The notes: a model not told the origin generated them from the sequence alone. A stretch of 64,000 nucleotides of DNA from Pseudomonas sp. 2FG (GCF_005502935.1 NZ_SCMP01000016.1:1-64000); one strand, 5' to 3'. Positions 38,722-48,691 are shown, counted from the first letter of the stretch. A program made the numbers and translations.

Positions 38722-40625
38722 GCCAGCAGCGCCAGGCGTGCGCGCACGGACGCTTCGATGCCGGCGGCATCCAGGCCGCACTCGGCGAGCATGGCCGCCG
38801 GTTTGGCGTGCTCGACGTAATAGTCGGGCAGACCCAGGTGCAGGATCGGCTGCAGCAGGTTCTCACGGGCGAGGAATTCGCTGACGGCCGAGCCGGCACC
38901 GCCCATCACCGAGTTCTCTTCGATGGTCACCAGCAGGTCGTGGCTGGCCGCCAATTGGCGAACCAGCGCCTCGTCCAGTGGTTTGACGAAACGCATGTCG
39001 ACCACGGTTGCATCCAGGTTCGCGCCGACTACCAGGGCCTCGGCCAACTGTACGCCGAACACCAGTAGGGCGACTTTCTGGCCTTGGCGGCGAACCAGGC
39101 CCTTGCCGATTTCCAGTGGTTCGAGTCCCGGCTCGATCACGGCATTCGGGCCACTGCCGCGCGGGTAACGCACCGCCGCCGGGCCTTGAAACAGATAACC
39201 GGTGGTGAGCATCTTGCGCAGTTCGCTCTCGTCGCTCGGGGTCATCACCAGGATGCCGGGGATGCAGCGCAGGTAGGAGAGGTCGAAGCTGCCGGCGTGG
39301 GTCGGGCCGTCTTCGCCGACCAGGCCGGCGCGGTCGATGGCGAACAGCACGTCGAGGTGCTGCACCGCCACATCGTGAATCAGTTGGTCATAGCCGCGCT
39401 GGAGGAAGGTCGAATAGATCGCCACCACCGGTTTGGCACCCTCGCAGGCCATGCCGGCGGCGAGGGTGACGGCGTGCTGCTCGGCAATCGCGACGTCGAA
39501 GTAGCGCTGCGGGAAGCGCTCACTGAAGGCCACCAGATCCGAGCCTTCCTTCATCGCCGGGGTGATGCCGGTGAGGCGCGGGTCGGTCTCGGCCATGTCG
39601 CACAGCCATTGGCCGAACACGCTGGAGTACTTCGGCCCGGCGGCCTGCTTGGGAATTGAGAGGGGGGCGCTGGCCGGGGCGTTGATCGGCTCCAGCTTGG
39701 TGATCGCGTGATAGCCGATCGGGTCCAGCTCGGCCGGGGCGAAGCCTTTGCCCTTCTTGGTGATCACATGGAGGAACTGCGGGCCTTCCAGGTCGCGCAT
39801 ATTGCGCAGCGTGGTGATCAGGGTCGGCAGGTCGTGGCCGTCGATCGGGCCGATGTAGTTCCAGCCCAATTCCTCGAACAGGGTGCCGGGCACCAGCATG
39901 CCCTTGGCGTGCTCTTCGGTCTTGCGGGCGATCTCCCAGGCGCCGGGCAGGCGTGACAGCACTTTCTTGCTGCCCTCGCGCATGCTCGCGTAGGTGCGGC
40001 TGGAGAGGATTTTCGCCAGGTAATTCGACAGGCCGCCGACGTTGTGCGAGATCGACATGTCGTTGTCGTTGAGCACCACCAGCATGTTGGCTTTGACGTC
40101 CGAGGCATGGTTCAGCGCCTCGAAGGCCATGCCTGCGGTCAGCGCGCCGTCACCGATCACGGCCACCGACTTGCGCTTGCTGCCTTGCAGCTGCGCCGCA
40201 ATGGCCATGCCCAAGGCGGCGCTGATCGAGGTGCTGGAGTGACCGACGCCGAAGGTGTCGTACTCGCTCTCGCTGCGCCGAGGGAAGGCGGCGATGCCGT
40301 CCTTCTGGCGCAGCGTGGTCATCTGCTGGCGGCGGCCGGTGAGGATCTTGTGCGGGTAGGCCTGATGGCCGACATCCCACACCAGGCGATCTTCCGGAGT
40401 ATCGAAGACGTAGTGCAGGGCGATGGTCAGCTCGACCACGCCGAGGCCGGCACCGAAATGCCCGCCGGTCTGCCCGACCGTGTAGAGCAGGTCTTGGCGC
40501 AGTTCATCGGCGAGCGTCTCCAGCTCCGCCTCGCCCAGGCGACGCAGCCCGGCCGGCGTCTCTGCGCTGTCGAGCAGAGGCGTTGCGGGGCGTTCGCGGG
40601 GAATCTCGTGAAACGTCGTGGGCAT
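38718..40625 (-). CDS. dxs: 1-deoxy-D-xylulose-5-phosphate synthase
   Basis: 635 residues, thiamine diphosphate-dependent first enzyme of the MEP isoprenoid pathway. Visible motifs are [20 protein letters not shown] (N-terminal), [17 protein letters not shown] with [13 protein letters not shown] (cofactor and metal binding), and [15 protein letters not shown]. It starts [18 protein letters not shown], matching close relatives. The start lacks a good ribosome-binding site and is preceded by overlapping hairpins at 40674-40728. Confidence 0.97.
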   Translation of the reverse strand: MPTTFHEIPRERPATPLLDSAETPAGLRRLGEAELETLADELRQDLLYTVGQTGGHFGAGLGVVELTIALHYVFDTPEDRLVWDVGHQAYPHKILTGRRQQMTTLRQKDGIAAFPRRSESEYDTFGVGHSSTSISAALGMAIAAQLQGSKRKSVAVIGDGALTAGMAFEALNHASDVKANMLVVLNDNDMSISHNVGGLSNYLAKILSSRTYASMREGSKKVLSRLPGAWEIARKTEEHAKGMLVPGTLFEELGWNYIGPIDGHDLPTLITTLRNMRDLEGPQFLHVITKKGKGFAPAELDPIGYHAITKLEPINAPASAPLSIPKQAAGPKYSSVFGQWLCDMAETDPRLTGITPAMKEGSDLVAFSERFPQRYFDVAIAEQHAVTLAAGMACEGAKPVVAIYSTFLQRGYDQLIHDVAVQHLDVLFAIDRAGLVGEDGPTHAGSFDLSYLRCIPGILVMTPSDESELRKMLTTGYLFQGPAAVRYPRGSGPNAVIEPGLEPLEIGKGLVRRQGQKVALLVFGVQLAEALVVGANLDATVVDMRFVKPLDEALVRQLAASHDLLVTIEENSVMGGAGSAVSEFLARENLLQPILHLGLPDYYVEHAKPAAMLAECGLDAAGIEASVRARLALLA

Positions 40626-40673
40626 CAGGCAGATCGTTATAGGTATAAAAGATGCGGCAGTTTACCTGATGCG

Positions 40674-40728
40674 CCTTGGCGGCCCAAGCCAAGGTGTCGG
40701 TTATGCCGCTGCCCTCGCTTGGGCCGCC
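40674..40728. repeat. Two overlapping inverted repeats upstream of dxs
   Basis: CCTTGGC (40674-40680) can pair with GCCAAGG (40688-40694). A larger perfect 12-bp repeat, GGCGGCCCAAGC (40678-40689) with GCTTGGGCCGCC (40717-40728), shares the same bases. The two stems exclude each other. They lie in the 276-base gap between dxs (minus) and the PAP2 gene (plus); TATAAC on the minus strand at 40636-40641 is a possible dxs -10. The rest of the gap shows nothing else. Confidence 0.8.
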
Positions 40729-40901
40729 GGCGCCGCGCAGAGGAAGCGTGCTGCTCGGGGCGAATGTTTGGCCACAGGCCGCGCCGATAATGCCGTGTGT
40801 GCCTGCCCAGCTTGCAAAGTGGTACGGCGGTGCATTAGAAGTGGCGAGCGCTGCCCACCCATAATCCCTAACCAGCGGTTGCAACCGCTTAAGGCCCCGC
40901 G

Positions 40902-41771
40902 ATGCTCGACCTGCTGCACAATCTCGACTGGGTGTTGCCCCTGCGCAGCGACTGGCTAACGCCGCTGATGCGACTGTTCACGCTGCTTGGCTACGAAAAA
41001 TTCATCCTGTTCTTTTTGCCCTTGGGCTATTGGGCCTGGAGCAAGTCGGTGTTTATGCGCTTGTTCGTGCTGGTGGCGATCACGGCGGTATTGAACGCCT
41101 ACCTGAAGGATCTCTGGCAGGACCCGCGGCCGGATCTGGCCTTGCGCATGGATCATGCGGTAGGCGATAGCTTCGGCATGCCCAGCGGCCATGCGCAGAT
41201 CGCCGTGGTGCTCTGGCTCTGGCTGGCCTATGAAGTGCGCCGCCCCTGGTTCTGGCTGCTGAGCGGGGTGGTGGTGACGGGGATTATCTTCAGCCGGCTC
41301 TATCTCGGCGCCCATGACCTTGAGGACGTACTGGCGGGTGCGCTGCTTGGCGGCGTGACCCTGCTGCTGTTTGCGCAGGTCAAGAATTGGAGCTGGTGGC
41401 GGCAGGCCAATGCACTTTGGCATCTGGCGCTGATCACGGTGGTGGCGCTGCTCTGCTCCTTCACCTGGCAGGGTGTGGCGCCGAACTATGTGCCCTTGCT
41501 CACGGGTTTGCTGGCCGGGGTGTTGTTCGGTTACCGGCAGGTCGGCTTTGCCACGGCAACCCTGTGGTGGAAGCGGGCGTTGGCGGCCGCGTTGGGCGCA
41601 CTGGCGTTTATCGGCTTGCAGGCGCTGCTCAAATGGCTGGGCCCGCAGTTGGCGCTGCAACCGCTGTTCTGGCAGGGCATTCGAGGCCTGACCATGGGGT
41701 TGTTCGTGGCGGCGTTGATGCCCTGGTTGTTGCTCAGGCTGCGGTTGTTGCCGGCGCGCGAAACGCTCTAA
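40902..41771 (+). CDS. PAP2-family membrane phosphatase
   Basis: 289 residues with about eight hydrophobic segments. The three acid-phosphatase motifs are intact: KDLWQDPRP, PSGHAQ and SRLYLGAHDLEDV. Family members dephosphorylate lipid phosphates or pyrophosphates, for example undecaprenyl pyrophosphate. It lies in opposite orientation between dxs and ispA, which are usually adjacent in Pseudomonas; an isoprenoid-phosphate substrate is plausible but only inferred. Confidence 0.85.
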   Translation: MLDLLHNLDWVLPLRSDWLTPLMRLFTLLGYEKFILFFLPLGYWAWSKSVFMRLFVLVAITAVLNAYLKDLWQDPRPDLALRMDHAVGDSFGMPSGHAQIAVVLWLWLAYEVRRPWFWLLSGVVVTGIIFSRLYLGAHDLEDVLAGALLGGVTLLLFAQVKNWSWWRQANALWHLALITVVALLCSFTWQGVAPNYVPLLTGLLAGVLFGYRQVGFATATLWWKRALAAALGALAFIGLQALLKWLGPQLALQPLFWQGIRGLTMGLFVAALMPWLLLRLRLLPARETL

Positions 41772-41786
41772 GGCAGAGGTCGACAC

Positions 41787-41819
41787 AACAACGCCGGGCA
41801 GTGCCCGGCGTTGTTTTAT
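41787..41819. terminator. Terminator between the PAP2 gene and ispA
   Basis: AACAACGCCGGGC (41787-41799) pairs with GCCCGGCGTTGTT (41803-41815) around AGT, followed by TTATT. It is best placed for the PAP2 transcript and may also serve the convergent ispA. Confidence 0.88.
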
Positions 41820-41825
41820 TGCGGC

Positions 41826-42713
41826 TCAGCTGCGTCGTTCAACTATGTAGCGCGCCAGTTCGCGCAGCGGTTCGGCGGCTTCGTCGAAGGGGCGCAGAGC
41901 GTGCAGCGCCTGGTCGCGCAACTCCAGGGCGTAGGCCTTGGCGGCGTCGAGGCCGAGCAGGGCCGGGTAGGTCGGTTTGTCGCGCGCGATATCGGCGCCT
42001 TGGCGTTTGCCCAGGGTGGCGGTATCGCTTTCCACGTCGAGGATGTCGTCCTGCACCTGGAACGCCAGGCCGACCGCCTGGGCGTAGCTCTGCAAGGCCT
42101 TCAGCGTCCGCTCATCCGCGCGGCCACTGGCCAGCGCGCCGAGGCGCACGCTGGCCTCGATCAGCGCGCCGGTCTTGTGCCGGTGCATGACTTCCAATGC
42201 GTGCCGATCGAGCTTGCGGCCCACCGAGCCGAGGTCGATGGCTTGGCCGCCGACCATCCCGGCGGGGCCGGCGGCAACGGCCAGGCTGGTGATCATCGTC
42301 AGGCGCAGGTCGGCGTCCTGCGGGTTGCGCTGCGGGTCGGCGAGCACTTCGAAGGCCAGGCTCTGCAGGCCGTCACCGGCGAGGATCGCGCTGGCCTCGT
42401 CGAAGGCCTTGTGGGTGGTCGGCTGACCGCGACGCAAGTCGTCATCGTCCATCGCCGGCAGGTCGTCATGCACCAGCGAGTAAGCGTGGATCAGCTCGAC
42501 CGCGCAGGCTGCGGCGTCGGCGCGTCCGATGTCGCCCTCCAGCGCTTCGCAGGCGGCGTACACCAGTAACGGGCGCACGCGCTTGCCGCCGTTGATCACG
42601 CTGTAGCGCATGGCCTGATAGAGCCGCGTCAGTTCGCTACGCGGGGCCGCGAAGAGGTCTTCCAGCGCCGCGTCGACGCGCATCTGACAGCTTTTCTGGT
42701 AGGCCGCGATCAT
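41826..42713 (-). CDS. ispA: Farnesyl diphosphate synthase (geranyltranstransferase)
   Basis: 295 residues. Both aspartate-rich motifs of trans-prenyltransferases are seen: [10 protein letters not shown] and [12 protein letters not shown]. It condenses IPP with DMAPP and GPP to farnesyl diphosphate. It overlaps xseB by 4 bases (ATGA), the classical xseB-ispA pair, but dxs no longer follows directly because of the inserted PAP2 gene. Confidence 0.96.
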   Translation of the reverse strand: MIAAYQKSCQMRVDAALEDLFAAPRSELTRLYQAMRYSVINGGKRVRPLLVYAACEALEGDIGRADAAACAVELIHAYSLVHDDLPAMDDDDLRRGQPTTHKAFDEASAILAGDGLQSLAFEVLADPQRNPQDADLRLTMITSLAVAAGPAGMVGGQAIDLGSVGRKLDRHALEVMHRHKTGALIEASVRLGALASGRADERTLKALQSYAQAVGLAFQVQDDILDVESDTATLGKRQGADIARDKPTYPALLGLDAAKAYALELRDQALHALRPFDEAAEPLRELARYIVERRS

Positions 42714-42952
42714 GCGGATTGCTCCGCGTCGAAGGGGGCTTCCTCCAGCTCGCCGTCGCGCTCGAGGAGGATCTGCACCTTCTGCTCGGCTTGGGCGAGC
42801 GCCGTTTGGCAGTCACGCGTCAAACGGATGCCTTGCTCGAAGGCGGCCAGCGAGTCTTCCAGCGACAGCTCGCCGTTTTCCAAGCGCTCGACCAGATTTT
42901 GCAGGTCGGCGAGGGATTGTTCGAAATCTAAGGCGGCTTTTTTGCGGGCCAT
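42710..42952 (-). CDS. xseB: Exodeoxyribonuclease VII small subunit
   Basis: 80 residues, [20 protein letters not shown] onward, a helical hairpin rich in Glu and Leu. It pairs with XseA to degrade single-stranded DNA. The ATG at 42952 is chosen over a TTG two codons upstream. First gene of the xseB-ispA unit. Confidence 0.95.
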   Translation of the reverse strand: MARKKAALDFEQSLADLQNLVERLENGELSLEDSLAAFEQGIRLTRDCQTALAQAEQKVQILLERDGELEEAPFDAEQSA

Positions 42953-43025
42953 GGGCAACTCGGCGGGGGTATACGGATGCCCGCGACACTAGCAGAGCCA
43001 TGGGCGCTCGGGCAAATTGCGGGCA

Positions 43026-43050
43026 TAAAAAAGCCGGCTTGTGGCCGGCC
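43026..43050 (-). terminator. Terminator after ppa (minus strand)
   Basis: On the minus strand GCCGGC (43044-43049) pairs with GCCGGC (43033-43038) around ACAAG-type loop bases, followed by six T (43027-43032). It separates ppa from xseB-ispA. Confidence 0.8.
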
Positions 43051-43069
43051 TTTCGGGGGTGGGTTTGGC

Positions 43070-43597
43070 TTATTTTTGGTAAGCCGCAACCGCCTTAAGA
43101 ATTTCGGCGCGGGCCGCGTCAGCGTTGCCCCAGCCTTCGACCTTGACCCATTTGCCTTTCTCGAGATCCTTGTAGTTCTCGAAGAAGTGCTTGATCTGCT
43201 CCAGCAGCAGGGCTGGCAGGTCGGTGTATTCCTGCACGTCTTTGTACAGCACGGACAGCTTATCGTGCGGTACCGCGAGCAGCTTGGCGTCGCCGCCGGC
43301 TTCGTCGGTCATGTGCAGGATGCCGACCGGGCGCGCGCGGATCACCGAGCCTGGGGCCACCGGATACGGGGTCACCACCAGCACGTCGAGGGCGTCGCCA
43401 TCGTCGGCCAGGGTGTTGGGGATGTAGCCGTAGTTGGCCGGGTAGAACATCGGCGTGGCCATGAAGCGGTCGACGAACAGGCAATCGCTGTCCTTGTCGA
43501 TTTCGTACTTGATCGGCGCGTGGTTGGCCGGAATCTCGATGGCGACGTAGATGTCGTTCGGCAGATCAAGGCCTGCCGGGATCTTGCTGTAGCTCAT
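43070..43597 (-). CDS. ppa: Inorganic pyrophosphatase
   Basis: 175 residues, a family I soluble pyrophosphatase. The signature [16 protein letters not shown] with its metal-binding aspartates is complete. It hydrolyses the pyrophosphate released by biosynthetic reactions. It begins [20 protein letters not shown]. Monocistronic by its terminator and the 107-base upstream gap. Confidence 0.96.
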   Translation of the reverse strand: MSYSKIPAGLDLPNDIYVAIEIPANHAPIKYEIDKDSDCLFVDRFMATPMFYPANYGYIPNTLADDGDALDVLVVTPYPVAPGSVIRARPVGILHMTDEAGGDAKLLAVPHDKLSVLYKDVQEYTDLPALLLEQIKHFFENYKDLEKGKWVKVEGWGNADAARAEILKAVAAYQK

Positions 43598-43704
43598 GGG
43601 TGATGTTCCCTGGGTTGGCCAAACAGGCTTTGACCTCTGTGGCTCAGGTCAAAAAGTGGGCGCGATTATAGGCATATTCCCCGGCCGTTACCATGTTTGG
43701 GCGC

Positions 43705-44523
43705 TTAGCCTTTGGTCGCGTGCGGGTAGCCCGGTCGGCTGGCCTGCAATAGGCGCAGCCGCGCCAGTGGGTCTTGCCGGTAGAAGGCTTTCAGTTGCGC
43801 GTACACCGCGGGGTAAGCGCTTGCCAGCACATCCGGGGCGCTGAAGAAGTATTCGCTGGTGACGGCGAAGAACTCGGCGGGGTCTTCCGCGGCGTAAGGG
43901 TCAATCGGCGTGTCGGCATCCGGATGCCGGTCGAGGCGGGCATTCAAGTCGTCATAGGCACTCTGCATGGCGCTGGACCAGTCTTCGAGGCGCATATCGC
44001 TGTGCAGCGGCGGCAGGCCGTTGGCATCGCCGGTGAGCATGTCCAGCTTGTGCGCCAGTTCGTGGATCACCAGGTTGTAAGCCTCCCAGCCGCCGCTGCT
44101 GAGCACGCCGGGCCAGGCCAGAATCACCGGGCCGCGCAGCCAGGCTTCGCCGCTGTGTTCGCCCTGCCACTCATGCACCACGCCGCTGGAGTCGCGATGG
44201 CGCTGCGGGCTGACGAAGTCGTCCGGGTAGAGCACCAGTTCGTGAAAACCCTGGTACCAGTCCAGGTCGGCCAAGTGCAGCAGGGGTAGTTGTGCTTGGG
44301 CGGCCAGCAGCAGGCGCCCCTCGGCATCCAACTCGACGCCGGGCAGCGCGGTCAGGTGCTTGGCATGCAGAAACAGCACGGCACGCTGGCGCAGGCGTTG
44401 ATCCTCGGCGCCGCTCAGGCCGTCGAGAATCGGCAGGCGTTGGTGTACGCGGGTCCAGAGGGCGGGATCAAGCGGATGTTTGGCGAGGATGCGGCGGTGG
44501 CGCCAGGAGCGGAGAAACCACAT
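43705..44523 (-). CDS. mtfA: Zinc-dependent peptidase MtfA
   Basis: 272 residues. The gluzincin motif HELAHKLD with a downstream Glu in EDPAEFFAVTSEYFF marks the MtfA family. In E. coli MtfA binds the repressor Mlc and has aminopeptidase activity. It starts 13 bases after the DedA stop, so the two are probably cotranscribed. Confidence 0.9.
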   Translation of the reverse strand: MWFLRSWRHRRILAKHPLDPALWTRVHQRLPILDGLSGAEDQRLRQRAVLFLHAKHLTALPGVELDAEGRLLLAAQAQLPLLHLADLDWYQGFHELVLYPDDFVSPQRHRDSSGVVHEWQGEHSGEAWLRGPVILAWPGVLSSGGWEAYNLVIHELAHKLDMLTGDANGLPPLHSDMRLEDWSSAMQSAYDDLNARLDRHPDADTPIDPYAAEDPAEFFAVTSEYFFSAPDVLASAYPAVYAQLKAFYRQDPLARLRLLQASRPGYPHATKG

Positions 44524-44536
44524 GGGCGCCGGCTCG

Positions 44537-45202
44537 TCAGTTGGGTTGCTTGGCGTGGTTGCTGGACGCTGTCGGGTGCAAGCGATGCTTCAGCCAGCCG
44601 ATCAGCATAGGCAGCAGGGACAGACCGATGATGGCGATGATCGCCAGCGTGAGGTGCTGCTTGATAAAGGGCACGTTGCCGAAGAAGTAACCGAGCGTGA
44701 CCAGGCCGCCGACCCAGGCCAGGGTGCCGGCCGCGCTGAAGGCGAGGAAACGCGGGTAGGGCATCTTGCCAACGCCGGCGACGAAGGGTGCGAAGGTCCG
44801 TACTATCGGCAGAAAACGTGCGAGGGTCACGGTTTTGCCGCCGTGGCGATCGTAGAAGTCGTGGGTGCGTTGCAGGTAGTCGCGGCGGAAGATTTTTGAG
44901 TCCGGGTTGCGGAACAAGCGTTCGCCGACGGTGCGGCCGATCAGGTAGTTGGTGCTGTCGCCGCTGATCGCCGCCAGCATCAGCAGTCCGGCCAGCAAGA
45001 GCGGGTCCATGCCGCCGCTAGCGCAGACGGCGCCGGCGATAAACAGCAGGGAGTCGCCGGGCAGGAAGGGCGTCACCACCAGGCCGGTCTCGCAGAAGAT
45101 CACCAGAAACAGGATGGCGTAGATCCAGGCGCCGTAATTCGCGACCAGCAAGTCCAGGTAGACGTCGAGGTGCAGGATAAGGTCAAGCGGGTTGAATTCC
45201 AT
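44537..45202 (-). CDS. DedA-family inner membrane protein
   Basis: 221 residues with several hydrophobic segments. DedA signatures are FCETGLVVTPFLPGDSLLF near the N-terminus and ARFLPIVRTFAPFVAGVGKM in the middle. DedA proteins act as membrane-lipid carriers (for example undecaprenyl-phosphate flippases) and support membrane potential. The ATG at 45202 is used although the frame is open to 45271. Confidence 0.9.
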   Translation of the reverse strand: MEFNPLDLILHLDVYLDLLVANYGAWIYAILFLVIFCETGLVVTPFLPGDSLLFIAGAVCASGGMDPLLLAGLLMLAAISGDSTNYLIGRTVGERLFRNPDSKIFRRDYLQRTHDFYDRHGGKTVTLARFLPIVRTFAPFVAGVGKMPYPRFLAFSAAGTLAWVGGLVTLGYFFGNVPFIKQHLTLAIIAIIGLSLLPMLIGWLKHRLHPTASSNHAKQPN

Positions 45203-45437
45203 GTAACGCCTGTTTCGCTGCGCGGGGAGTCGATGCACGGGCCTGGAGGGCGCCGGCGCTGAAGTCGGCATTATAAGGGCAAGGGCAAGTCGTGGCGGTT
45301 CAGTTTGTTGCAGCGGTTGTCCGAGCTTGCGACGAAGGGCTGCTGGCGCGGGCGACGGCTCGCCAAGCGCGGTAGTTCTTAAGCGGCCGGTTAGCCGTAC
45401 TCACGGCTGGATTAGCGTTTGTGCAGCTGACGCCGTT

Positions 45438-45464
45438 CCGCACCAAATGGATGCGTTGGTGCGG
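45438..45464. repeat. Inverted repeat CCGCACCAA/TTGGTGCGG
   Basis: A perfect 9-bp dyad with 9-base spacer, in the 288-base gap between the GNAT stop and the DedA start. The half-sites resemble NtrC sites (GCACCAA ... TTGGTGC), but no T run makes it a good terminator. Nothing else was recognised in the gap. Confidence 0.7.
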
Positions 45465-45490
45465 CACGGCGAGCCTCTCGGGCTGCCCGC

Positions 45491-45946
45491 TCAGTCGCCG
45501 TTGATCGGTAGCACGTAGTTCTTGAACTGGGTGTCTTCGCGAAAGCCGATCGACTCGTAGACCTTCTGCGCCACTGCGTTGTTGCTGCTGGTGGATACGC
45601 GCATCCGCACGGCCTGGGTCTCTTTGGCCATCTTCTTGGCGGTTTGCAGCAGGCGGTCGGCGACCAACTGGCGGCGGGCGTCTTCGGCGACGTAGATGTC
45701 GTTGAGGATCCACACGCGCTTGAGCGACAGCGAGGAGTAGCTCGGGTAGAGCTGGCAGAAGCCGAGCAGCTTGTCGTCGTCATCGGCCAGCGCCAGGTAG
45801 ATCACCGACTCTTTGCGGCGCAGGCGCTTCTCGAGAAATTTTTTCGACGAGTCGGGATAAGGCAGCTCGCCATAGAACTCGCGGTATCTGACGAATAACG
45901 GAGCCAGCAGATCCAGATGCTCCAGGGTGGCTTGGACGATGCGCAT
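45491..45946 (-). CDS. GNAT-family N-acetyltransferase
   Basis: 151 residues. The acetyl-CoA-binding motif of the family is around LNDIYVAEDARRQLVADRLL, and the C-terminal NNAVAQKVYESIGF is typical. Substrate unknown. A GNAT gene holds the same position beside eutBC in P. aeruginosa (recalled). Start at 45946 (MRIVQATLEHLDLL). Confidence 0.85.
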   Translation of the reverse strand: MRIVQATLEHLDLLAPLFVRYREFYGELPYPDSSKKFLEKRLRRKESVIYLALADDDDKLLGFCQLYPSYSSLSLKRVWILNDIYVAEDARRQLVADRLLQTAKKMAKETQAVRMRVSTSSNNAVAQKVYESIGFREDTQFKNYVLPINGD

Positions 45947-46148
45947 GGTGGGCCTCGGCTGCAATTGAATGGGGCGGGGCAGGCAAGGCAGGTGCTATGC
46001 CAGCGGTCGAAGCGATGCTGCCTAAAGCTTATAGAAAGCGCAATCCAAGCAAGCGTTTGATTTTTTCGGATGAATCAACAGCCTTTTGCCTGGTTTCGCC
46101 CTGCCCGGCCTGCGGCACTAAGGCGAGAGACGGTATTTAGGTTGGCAA

Positions 46149-46997
46149 TCAGCTCGGGTTCTTTGGCCTCTGCGGCTCCGCGAGGAGGAAGTTGGCCGTT
46201 AGGCCCTGGCCTTCTCCGGACGTCAGGGTCTGCACTTCGGCCTCATCCTTGAGGTTGACCCCGGACAGCTGGCGCCGACAGGCCTCGCGCATCAGGTAGA
46301 GCAGGCGGTGCGCGGCCATGCCATAGCTCAAGCCTTCCAGGCGCACGTTGGAGATGCAGTTGCGGTAGGCGTCGGTCAGGCCGACCCTGGGCGCATAGGT
46401 GAAGTACAGGCCGAGGCTATCCGGCGAACTCAGGCCCGGGCGTTCGCCGATCAGGATCACCACCATGCGGGCGCCGAGCAGTTCGCCGATTTCATCGGCT
46501 ACCGCGACCCGGCCCTGTTCCACCAGCAGCACCGGCGATAGCGACCAGCCTTCGGCCAACGCCTGCTCTTCCAGGCGCGCGAGAAACGGCAGGCTATGCC
46601 GATGTACGGCGAGCGCCGAGAGACCGTCGGCCACCACTATCGCCAGGTCGACGCCGCCGGGATTGGCCTGGGCGTAGGCGCGCAACTGCTGTGCCGAGGC
46701 GTCATTCAGGCGGCGGCCCAGATCGGGCCGTTGCAGGTAGCTGTGGCGGTCGCCGGCGGCGCTGTGCAGCAGCAAGCTGGCACGGCCGCGCTCGGCCAGT
46801 TGGGCGCTGAGGCCGGGGTGATCGAACTGCAGGTGCACGGCGTCGCGCGCCTGCGCGTGGGCATATTGAAAGTCCAGCTGCGCGCCGGTCGGCAGGCTGG
46901 TGCCGGCGCGCCCGAGGGCGATCCGCGCCGGGGTCAGGCGGCGCAGCTCCTGCCAGGGGTTTTCGCTGGTGCCGGAGATAGGGTTGTCGTTGTTCAT
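46149..46997 (-). CDS. eutC: Ethanolamine ammonia-lyase small subunit
   Basis: 282 residues, matching EutC through [29 protein letters not shown] and [20 protein letters not shown]. With EutB and adenosylcobalamin it splits ethanolamine into acetaldehyde and ammonia. It begins 29 bases after the eutB stop, last gene of the exaC-eat-eutBC cluster. Confidence 0.95.
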   Translation of the reverse strand: MNNDNPISGTSENPWQELRRLTPARIALGRAGTSLPTGAQLDFQYAHAQARDAVHLQFDHPGLSAQLAERGRASLLLHSAAGDRHSYLQRPDLGRRLNDASAQQLRAYAQANPGGVDLAIVVADGLSALAVHRHSLPFLARLEEQALAEGWSLSPVLLVEQGRVAVADEIGELLGARMVVILIGERPGLSSPDSLGLYFTYAPRVGLTDAYRNCISNVRLEGLSYGMAAHRLLYLMREACRRQLSGVNLKDEAEVQTLTSGEGQGLTANFLLAEPQRPKNPS

Positions 46998-47026
46998 GCC
47001 GTGTTCTCGCTCCTACAGGTTCGGCG

Positions 47027-48421
47027 TTAGCTCAGCTGTGCCAGCGCCTGGCGGAACGCCGGCGGCAGCTTGTCGCCGAAGCGTACACGGCCATCGGCCT
47101 GGGTGAAGATGCCCATGTTGTGCAGCCAGGCCTCGAATTCCGGCGCCGGTTTCAGGCCGAGCGTCTGCCGCGCATAGAGCGCGTCGTGGAACGAGGTGGT
47201 CTGGTAATTGAGCATGATGTCGTCGGAGCCGGGGATGCCCATGATGAAGTTGATGCCGGCCACGCCGAGCAGCGTCAGCAGCATGTCCATGTCATCCTGA
47301 TCGGCTTCGGCGTGGTTGGTGTAGCAGATGTCGCAACCCATCGGCACACCGAGCAGCTTGCCGCAGAAGTGATCCTCCAGCCCGGCGCGAATGATCTGCT
47401 TGCCGTTGTAGAGGTATTCCGGGCCGATGAAGCCGACCACGGTGTTGACCAGGAACGGCTTGAAGTGCCGGGCCACCGCATAGGCGCGGGTCTCGCAGGT
47501 CTGCTGGTCGAGGCCATGGTGGGCGTTGGCCGACAGCGCGCTGCCCTGGCCGGTCTCGAAGTACATCAGGTTGTTGCCGAGGGTGCCGCGCTTGAGGCTC
47601 AGCCCGGCTTCGTAGCCTTCCTGCAGCAGCTGCAGGTTGATGCCGAAACTGGCATTCGCCGCCTCGGTGCCGGCGATCGACTGGAACACCAGGTCCAGCG
47701 GCACGCCGCGCTCGATCGCGGCGATCGAGGTGGTGACGTGGGTCAGCACGCAGGCCTGGGTCGGGATCTCATAACGCTGGATGATCGCGTCGAGCATCTC
47801 CAGCATGGCGCAGATCGAGGCGATGCTGTCGGTGGCCGGGTTGATGCCGATCATGGCGTCGCCGTTGCCGTACAGCAGGCCGTCGAGAATGCTCGCGGCG
47901 ATCCCGGCCGGTTCGTCGGTCGGGTGGTTGGGCTGCAGGCGGGTGGACAGCCGGCCACGCAGGCCGAGGGTGCCACGAAAACGGGTGACCACGCGGATCT
48001 TCTGCGCCACCAGGACCAAGTCCTGCACGCGCATGAGCTTCGACACCGCGGCGGCCATCTCCGGGGTCAGGCCGGGGGCGAGGGCGCGCAGGCTGGCCTC
48101 ATCGGCATGCTCGCTGAGCAGCCAGTCGCGCAGGCCGCCGACGGTCAGGTGGCTGACGGTGGCAAACGCCTGGGCATCGTGGCTGTCGATGATCAGCCGG
48201 GTGACTTCGTCCTCTTCGTAGGGGATCAGCGCCTCGTCGAGGAAGTGTTTGAGCGGGATGTTGGCCAGCGCCATCTGCGCGGCGACACGCTCGCCATCGT
48301 TGCTCGCGGCCACGCCGGCGAGAAAATCGCCGGAGCGGGCGGGGCTGGCCTTGGCCATGACTTCTTTGAGGCTGTCGAAGCGGTAGGTTTCCACTCCGAC
48401 GGAATGGGAAAAACGGGCCAT
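47027..48421 (-). CDS. eutB: Ethanolamine ammonia-lyase large subunit
   Basis: 464 residues, TIM-barrel catalytic subunit of the B12-dependent lyase. It starts MARFSHSVGVETYRFDSLKE with AGGAG upstream. Recognisable blocks include LQPNHPTDEPAGIAASILDG and GCDICYTNHAEADQDDMD. A gap of 270 bases separates it from the permease gene and contains repeat copy B, unusual inside an operon. Confidence 0.96.
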   Translation of the reverse strand: MARFSHSVGVETYRFDSLKEVMAKASPARSGDFLAGVAASNDGERVAAQMALANIPLKHFLDEALIPYEEDEVTRLIIDSHDAQAFATVSHLTVGGLRDWLLSEHADEASLRALAPGLTPEMAAAVSKLMRVQDLVLVAQKIRVVTRFRGTLGLRGRLSTRLQPNHPTDEPAGIAASILDGLLYGNGDAMIGINPATDSIASICAMLEMLDAIIQRYEIPTQACVLTHVTTSIAAIERGVPLDLVFQSIAGTEAANASFGINLQLLQEGYEAGLSLKRGTLGNNLMYFETGQGSALSANAHHGLDQQTCETRAYAVARHFKPFLVNTVVGFIGPEYLYNGKQIIRAGLEDHFCGKLLGVPMGCDICYTNHAEADQDDMDMLLTLLGVAGINFIMGIPGSDDIMLNYQTTSFHDALYARQTLGLKPAPEFEAWLHNMGIFTQADGRVRFGDKLPPAFRQALAQLS

Positions 48422-48551
48422 ACGCGGGGTACTCCTGAAACGGCTCGTCATCTCTATATAAAGGCAAACCGCACGACGCTTATAGCATGGGCGGTTGCCT
48501 GCACCCGAATGGAGCCTCTGTCGGGCCAGGGCCCGGCAGAGGTGCAGCTTA

Positions 48552-48691
48552 GAACCTGTTCAATATCTACTGCGCTGGGTCATGCTGCGTTGAAAACAGG
48601 CTCAAAATGCTCATTTACCCTGTGTAAACTGCGCTTTTTCGCCTGCTTTCGCCTTGCCTAACCTGCGCTCGCAACGATCTTGAACAGGTTC
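48552..48691 (-). repeat. Dispersed hairpin repeat, copy B, inside the eut cluster
   Basis: A 140-bp element with perfect terminal inverted repeats (GAACCTGTTCAA with TTGAACAGGTTC), flanked on both sides by TTA (48549-48551 and 48692-48694). The right TTA is the permease stop codon read in reverse. Internal stems are GAAAACAGGC/GCCTGCTTTC (one mismatch) and TTTAC/GTAAA. The bases between the element and eutB (48422-48548) show nothing else. Confidence 0.85.
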
